Part shown: positions 60,148 to 64,000 of the stretch, piece by piece
How the letters are laid out: the number at the start of each line of letters is the position of its first letter
Position numbering within the stretch: position 1 is the first letter of the stretch
Source: Brevibacillus formosus
Lineage (GTDB): Bacteria; Bacillota; Bacilli; Brevibacillales; Brevibacillaceae
Length of the DNA stretch: 64,000 nucleotides
Assembly (NCBI RefSeq): GCF_003013405.1
Contig: NZ_PXZL01000001.1
Location: forward strand, 1 to 64,000
Direction of reading: 5' to 3'
Translations under genes and position numbers: made by a program
Notes under the pieces: generated by a model
Databases searched by the model: none
What the model was told of the DNA's origin: nothing
The model's input: only the letters and a program-made list of their open reading frames with translations

Positions 60148-61083
60148 ATGAATCAACTGGCAATAATGGGAGCCATTGAGCAAGGTTTACTATTTGGTAT
60201 CTTGGCTCTCGGTGTATATCTGACCTTCCGAGTCCTAAACGTTCCTGACTTGACCGTAGATGGTAGTTTTGCCTTGGGAGGCGCAATCGCAGCCAAATTC
60301 ATTATCGATGGCACCAATCCGTTTTTGGCCACTCTGCTGGCTTTCATCGTAGGTGGTTTGGCAGGAGCTTTTACGGGCGTCTTGCATACCAAAGGAAAGA
60401 TTAACGCTCTCTTGGCGGGGATCTTGACGATGATCGCCTTGTACTCGATCAATTTGCGTGTCATGGGAAAAGCGAATTTGCCTCTTTTGCGGGAAGATAC
60501 CTTGTTCACTTATGTGAAGGATATGGGCATTCCGAACCTGGCCGTAGGTGGAGTTACCTTGCTGTCTGGTGTAGCAATCATCTTTATCGTAGGTGTTCTG
60601 GTGTTAAAGCTCATCATCGACTGGTTCCTGCATACGGATATGGGTCTGGATTTGCGTGCGACAGGTGACAACTCGAAGATGATCCGCAGCTTTGGGGTAA
60701 ATACGGATTCGACAACGATTATCGGGTTGGCTCTCTCCAATGGCTTGGTAGCTTTAGCTGGTGCGTGGGTAGCCCAATACCAAGGCTTTGCGGATGTAGG
60801 AATGGGGATCGGGATGATCGTCATCGGTCTCGCTTCCGTTATTGTCGGGGAAGTTTTGTTTGGCAGCTCTTCGATTTTCCGAGTGACGCTTGCTGTCATT
60901 CTCGGCTCGATTGTATACCGCTTGGTCATTGCACTCGCTCTGGATGCAGGACTCAATCCTTCTGACATGAAGCTGATTACTGCGCTGATTGTTATCATTG
61001 CCCTGACTGTCCCAACTGTGGCAAAAGGCATCTGGAAAAAGCAAGCGGTACGCTCGGCAAGGGGAGGAAGCAGCGATGCTTAA
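60148..61083 (+). CDS. ABC transporter permease (TrpY-like)
   Basis: A 311-residue protein with eight to nine hydrophobic segments of the BPD_transp_2 family. FRVLNVPDLTVDGSFALGGAIAA near residue 27 and GLDLRATGDNSKMIRSFGVNTD near 165 are the diagnostic motifs of TrpY/YPhF-type permeases. TTGGAGGA precedes the ATG. The gene overlaps the ATPase gene by 8 nt. Confidence 0.93.
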   Translation: MNQLAIMGAIEQGLLFGILALGVYLTFRVLNVPDLTVDGSFALGGAIAAKFIIDGTNPFLATLLAFIVGGLAGAFTGVLHTKGKINALLAGILTMIALYSINLRVMGKANLPLLREDTLFTYVKDMGIPNLAVGGVTLLSGVAIIFIVGVLVLKLIIDWFLHTDMGLDLRATGDNSKMIRSFGVNTDSTTIIGLALSNGLVALAGAWVAQYQGFADVGMGIGMIVIGLASVIVGEVLFGSSSIFRVTLAVILGSIVYRLVIALALDAGLNPSDMKLITALIVIIALTVPTVAKGIWKKQAVRSARGGSSDA

Positions 61084-61873
61084 AATTACAAACGTCAATA
61101 AAGTATTCAACGCAGGAACAGTGAATGAAAAGATCGCGCTTCGAAACGTCAATCTGCATGTTAAGAAAGGGGAGTTCATCACCGTTATTGGTAGTAATGG
61201 TGCCGGTAAATCGACGATGATGAACATGATCTCCGGCGGACTGACCCCAGATAACGGGAGCATTACGATTGACGGCAAAGATGTCACGCGCTTGGCGGAG
61301 CACCAACGTGCAGGTCTGATCGGCCGAGTGTTTCAGGACCCAATGGCAGGTACAGCGCCGAACATGACGATTGAGGAAAATCTGGCAATCGCATTGGGGC
61401 GGGGAAGACGTCGTACACTTGGATTTGGGGTGAATAACCAGAAGCGAGAGCTGTTCCGTGAGCAGCTCAAGCAGCTGGATCAAGGGCTGGAGAACCGTTT
61501 GAAGACCAAAGTTGGTTTTCTCTCAGGGGGACAGCGACAAGCGCTGAGCCTGTTGATGGCTACCTTCACGGAGCCGAAGATTTTGCTCCTCGATGAGCAT
61601 ACAGCAGCGCTTGACCCAAAACGGGCGCAGCTCATTGTAGAATTAACGGAAAAAATCGTAGAGCGCTATAAACTGACGACAATCATGGTCACGCATAATA
61701 TGGAACAAGCGTTGAACATGGGTAATCGTCTGTTGATGCTCCACGATGGGGGAATCATCCTCGACATTCCGGATGAGAAAAAACGGACGATGAAACCGCA
61801 GGATCTGCTTCGAGCATTCGAAACAGCCCGCGGTGGAGAAAGCTTCAGTGAAGATCGCTTCTTGTTAACCTAA
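61076..61873 (+). CDS. ABC transporter ATP-binding protein (TrpZ-like)
   Basis: A 265-residue ATPase. Walker A GSNGAGKSTMMN (about 40), signature LSGGQRQALSLL (about 147) and Walker B ILLLDEHTAALDP (about 168) are present. The DEHTAALDP version (His for Pro) is usual in this subfamily. It energises the importer formed with the preceding permease and the two binding lipoproteins. GGGGAGGAAGCAGC precedes the ATG within the permease gene. Confidence 0.95.
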   Translation: MLKITNVNKVFNAGTVNEKIALRNVNLHVKKGEFITVIGSNGAGKSTMMNMISGGLTPDNGSITIDGKDVTRLAEHQRAGLIGRVFQDPMAGTAPNMTIEENLAIALGRGRRRTLGFGVNNQKRELFREQLKQLDQGLENRLKTKVGFLSGGQRQALSLLMATFTEPKILLLDEHTAALDPKRAQLIVELTEKIVERYKLTTIMVTHNMEQALNMGNRLLMLHDGGIILDIPDEKKRTMKPQDLLRAFETARGGESFSEDRFLLT

Positions 61874-61883
61874 CCGGATCGAA

Positions 61884-63107
61884 TCAGCCTTCCTGTTCAA
61901 GCGGGGAGGCTTTTTCGTTGGTAGAAAGATACACGTACATGAATCCGGCACCGATTAGTAGGATGCCTGCGACAATGATGAAAAGCATCATGCCGCCATA
62001 ATTCAGCAAGACAAGGCTGCCCAAGTAAGGTCCGCACATGCGGGAAATATCCCAGTGCGTTCCTGTAATCGCGAAGTACCGCCCGCGCATTGTGACAGGC
62101 GATATCCGGGTGACGAAGGCCATCAACTGAGTCAGACCAATACTTTCTCCGATGACGAGCAACACTTGCAAGGCGAGAAGGACAGGTACGTTGTCGATGA
62201 AGGCGTAGCCCAAGGATACGATGAGGAAACAGATGTACGAGCCGCTAATCAACAGGCGAGCCGGCAAGTGCTGGGTCCATTTGACAAGCAAATACTCGAA
62301 CAGAAGCAGCAGGCCCCCTTTTACTGCAATGAGCAACGCGAGTGTTTGCAAATAGTCTGGCAGCGTATACTTCAGATGAAGCTGAAGATTCGTCTCGGTT
62401 TGCGAGTAAAACAGACTGATCGGTAAAGACAGCAGCATAATGGCAAGGGCTGGTCGATAAGCATGCCAGGAGCCGCGTGAACGTACGCCTGCTGCTTCTT
62501 CGACAGGAGCTTCTGGCAGCGGAGTTTGCGGGATTTTCCACCAGACGGCAATAGCGTAGATCAAAAGCGAGATCGCAGTAAACAAAAATGCCATAGCAGG
62601 ATCGTACTTATAAATAATGACTCCGACTAAAGGTCCTAATGCGGCACCAATACTGCTAGAAGTACTGAGAAGGGCAAAGGCACCGGCCATTTGTGCAGAG
62701 GAAATCGTATCAGCGAGATGCGCGCGGCTGACAGGGATAAATAGGGAACGGCCAGCACCGTTGATGATGTAAAGGATCGCAAAGCCGAGCATGGAGTCGG
62801 CCCAAGCCATTCCCAACATGGCGAAGCCTTGCAAGAAAAGGGCGAGTAGCATGATTGTTTTTCGGCGATAGCGGTCCGTGATGCCACCAGCAAATAGCGT
62901 CAGCAAAATCTCGGAGAAGGGCTGCAAACCAATGACGAGCATGGTCATGGTGACAGAGCCGCCGATATTCTCGCTCAGGTACAATACGAGAAACGGGGCG
63001 ATCATGGCGCTGGATAGTGAGGTGAGCGTTTCGCCGAACAAACGGACCCAGAGGAGTGCCGGATACGCAGCAAAGAATCGACGGAGTGCATGAGGAATGT
63101 GTGACAT
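61884..63107 (-). CDS. MFS transporter
   Basis: A 407-residue protein with 12 membrane segments. GGITDRYRRKTIMLLALF is the A-loop motif, and MRGRYFAITGTHWDISRMCGPYLGSLVLL (in pieces) is the C-half motif. It resembles the SetA/YitG type exporters. The AAAGGATTTTC ribosome site is 5 nt from the ATG. It diverges from the SgrR-like gene, an arrangement like E. coli sgrR-setA. Confidence 0.87.
   Translation of the reverse strand: MSHIPHALRRFFAAYPALLWVRLFGETLTSLSSAMIAPFLVLYLSENIGGSVTMTMLVIGLQPFSEILLTLFAGGITDRYRRKTIMLLALFLQGFAMLGMAWADSMLGFAILYIINGAGRSLFIPVSRAHLADTISSAQMAGAFALLSTSSSIGAALGPLVGVIIYKYDPAMAFLFTAISLLIYAIAVWWKIPQTPLPEAPVEEAAGVRSRGSWHAYRPALAIMLLSLPISLFYSQTETNLQLHLKYTLPDYLQTLALLIAVKGGLLLLFEYLLVKWTQHLPARLLISGSYICFLIVSLGYAFIDNVPVLLALQVLLVIGESIGLTQLMAFVTRISPVTMRGRYFAITGTHWDISRMCGPYLGSLVLLNYGGMMLFIIVAGILLIGAGFMYVYLSTNEKASPLEQEG
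61886..61917 (+). terminator. terminator of the TrpXYZ-like operon
   Basis: AGCCTTCC / GGGGAGGCT with a 9-nt loop is followed by five Ts. It overlaps the 3' end of the convergent MFS gene. Confidence 0.85.
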
Positions 63108-63126
63108 AAGAAAATCCTTTCTTTCG

Positions 63127-63186
63127 GCTTTTTCCGGTTAGTTGGTGCTTTTAGAATTGTAAGGTGGCAAAGACCGGAGAAAAAGC
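63127..63186 (-). promoter_or_regulatory. inverted repeat in the divergent MFS/SgrR-like promoter region
   Basis: GCTTTTTCCGGT (63127-63138) and ACCGGAGAAAAAGC (63173-63186) pair along their whole length with one to two unpaired bases. The arms are about 35 nt apart in the 134-nt intergenic region and could bind the adjacent regulator. Confidence 0.5.
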
Positions 63187-63241
63187 GTACGATTAGGCGA
63201 ATAGCTTTTTCATGTTTTATGGGCGAATTGGTGGTGGCAAG

Positions 63242-64000
63242 ATGCAACTCGTTGAACAATACATGCGTTTGTGTACGGGGCGGCCTAATGAAACGATAGG
63301 GCATCCGCTTGAAATATCGTTAGCTGAAGTTGCTTCGATTTTGTTTTGTACTTTGCGGAATGCGACCTTGACTTTGAAAAAAATGCAAAACCAGGGATGG
63401 GTAGTCTGGCAGCCGGGGAGAGGGCGAGGAAATCGATCTGTATTGACATGCTTGCTAGTGCCCGAAGATCTGATCATAAGCGTAGCCAAAGAACTCGTGC
63501 AAAAAGGGGAGATTCGTGCTGCACGGGATATGATCGACGAATATAGGGTGAATTTTCCGGTTTTGGGTGAAAAATTTTCACGATGGATGAATAGTCAGTT
63601 TGGACATCGTGTGAAGCGGGAAAAGGGAGGTAAGGGCAGAGTCGATACCTTGCGTTTGTTTTACAGCCGACCATTCGCAGGGCTTGATCCGATTCATATT
63701 CTCCTGCGCTCCGAGTCACATATGGTCAAGCAGCTATTTGATTCTCTGGTCCAGTTTGATCCAGTCACGAGACGGATTGAACCCGCTATCGCTTTTTATT
63801 GGGAGGCTAGTGAGGAAGGAAAGCAGTGGGCTTTTTTCTTGAGGAAAGGTGTTTTATTCCATCATGGCCGTCCACTTGTTGCGGATGATGTGCGCTTTTC
63901 CTTGCTTCGTTTGATGGAGCATTCCTATAAACATCGCTGGCTAGCCGCTTCAATCGAATCGATTACCGTCAAAGATGACTACGTATTGACGATTTCTTTG
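63242..64000 (+). CDS. SgrR-like transcriptional regulator, 3' end outside window
   Basis: An open frame of 253 codons runs to the window end without a stop. Residues about 20-85 (SLAEVASILFCTLRNATLTLKKM ... WVVWQPGRGRGNRSVL) form the SgrR_N winged helix. From about 125 (LRLFYSRPFAGLDPIHILLRSESHMVKQLFDSLVQFD, in pieces) it reads as an SBP_bac_5 extracellular-solute-binding-type domain, with the WAFFLRKGVLFHHGRPLVADDVRFSL motif. SgrR proteins sense a small molecule, often a sugar or peptide. An in-frame ATG 30 nt earlier is possible. The divergent MFS gene is the likely target. Confidence 0.85.
   Translation, partial: MQLVEQYMRLCTGRPNETIGHPLEISLAEVASILFCTLRNATLTLKKMQNQGWVVWQPGRGRGNRSVLTCLLVPEDLIISVAKELVQKGEIRAARDMIDEYRVNFPVLGEKFSRWMNSQFGHRVKREKGGKGRVDTLRLFYSRPFAGLDPIHILLRSESHMVKQLFDSLVQFDPVTRRIEPAIAFYWEASEEGKQWAFFLRKGVLFHHGRPLVADDVRFSLLRLMEHSYKHRWLAASIESITVKDDYVLTISL

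Overview
The window looks like chromosome of an aerobic, endospore-forming Firmicute, most likely Brevibacillus or a close Paenibacillaceae relative (inference). Signs of this are the spore genes (alpha/beta SASP, SpoVAC/AD/AEb, GerW/YtfJ, SleB-type hydrolase), strong AGGAGG ribosome sites, an S-layer-homology protein, Bacillus-type PycA/YhaM/Tpx/LCP proteins and the Firmicute tRNA cluster. I see no rRNA, CRISPR array, transposase or prophage. Genes are dense, and most operons are separated by good intrinsic terminators.

Layout. 1-1455: end of a tRNA operon with 13 tRNAs, the first cut by the window edge. 1.7-5.6 kb: soluble sensor kinase (minus strand), TerC-type membrane protein, and a YkoP-like/GT28 glycosyltransferase pair. 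5.6-12.2 kb: spore block with a SASP, a spoVA2mob-like operon (DUF1657, 2Duf, SpoVAC, SpoVAD, SpoVAEb), a SleB-like hydrolase, an SLH-3D protein, YtfI and GerW. 12.3-20.3 kb: pyruvate carboxylase, Tpx, a TetR/metallo-hydrolase operon behind a triple operator, and a lipoprotein gene interrupted by an in-frame TGA. 20.4-24.4 kb: RluA pseudouridine synthase, then a homogentisate-catabolism operon (FAH, homogentisate dioxygenase, flavin-reductase-like) behind a cre-like site and a roughly 200-nt leader rich in inverted repeats. 24.5-32.7 kb: PspC, TetR/LLM oxidoreductase with a perfect operator, methionine aminopeptidase, NadE, metallo-hydrolase, DedA, DUF1232 and YhaM.

32.8-38 kb: YcdB/YcdC-like secreted protein, then a compact unknown cluster: a winged-helix-like protein with a likely internal translation start, a translationally coupled coiled-coil protein, and a SEC-C protein with an integrase-type core-binding region. 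38-42.8 kb: fosmidomycin-resistance-type MFS, PfkB kinase, an unlisted 45-aa ORF, and an LCP cell-wall ligase. 43.5-48.4 kb: FadH-like dienoyl-CoA reductase and an MFS exporter that share a 14-bp palindrome, with a YtnP-type lactonase between them. 48.4-56.4 kb: SGNH hydrolase, ABC-2 exporter, small membrane protein, GNAT, ECF sigma/anti-sigma pair and XPB helicase. 56.5-64 kb: CorC/CNNM-type protein, a TrpXYZ-like ABC importer with two tandem binding lipoproteins, then a divergent MFS / SgrR-like regulator pair, the regulator cut by the right edge.

Best candidates for new biology are the competing-hairpin leader at 21.4-21.6 kb, the wHTH/coiled-coil/SEC-C cluster at 34.6-38 kb with its gene-within-gene, the two-promoter palindrome regulon at 43.5/47.0 kb, and the in-frame TGA lipoprotein at 19.8 kb. 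Functions are assigned by reading translations; no database search was run.
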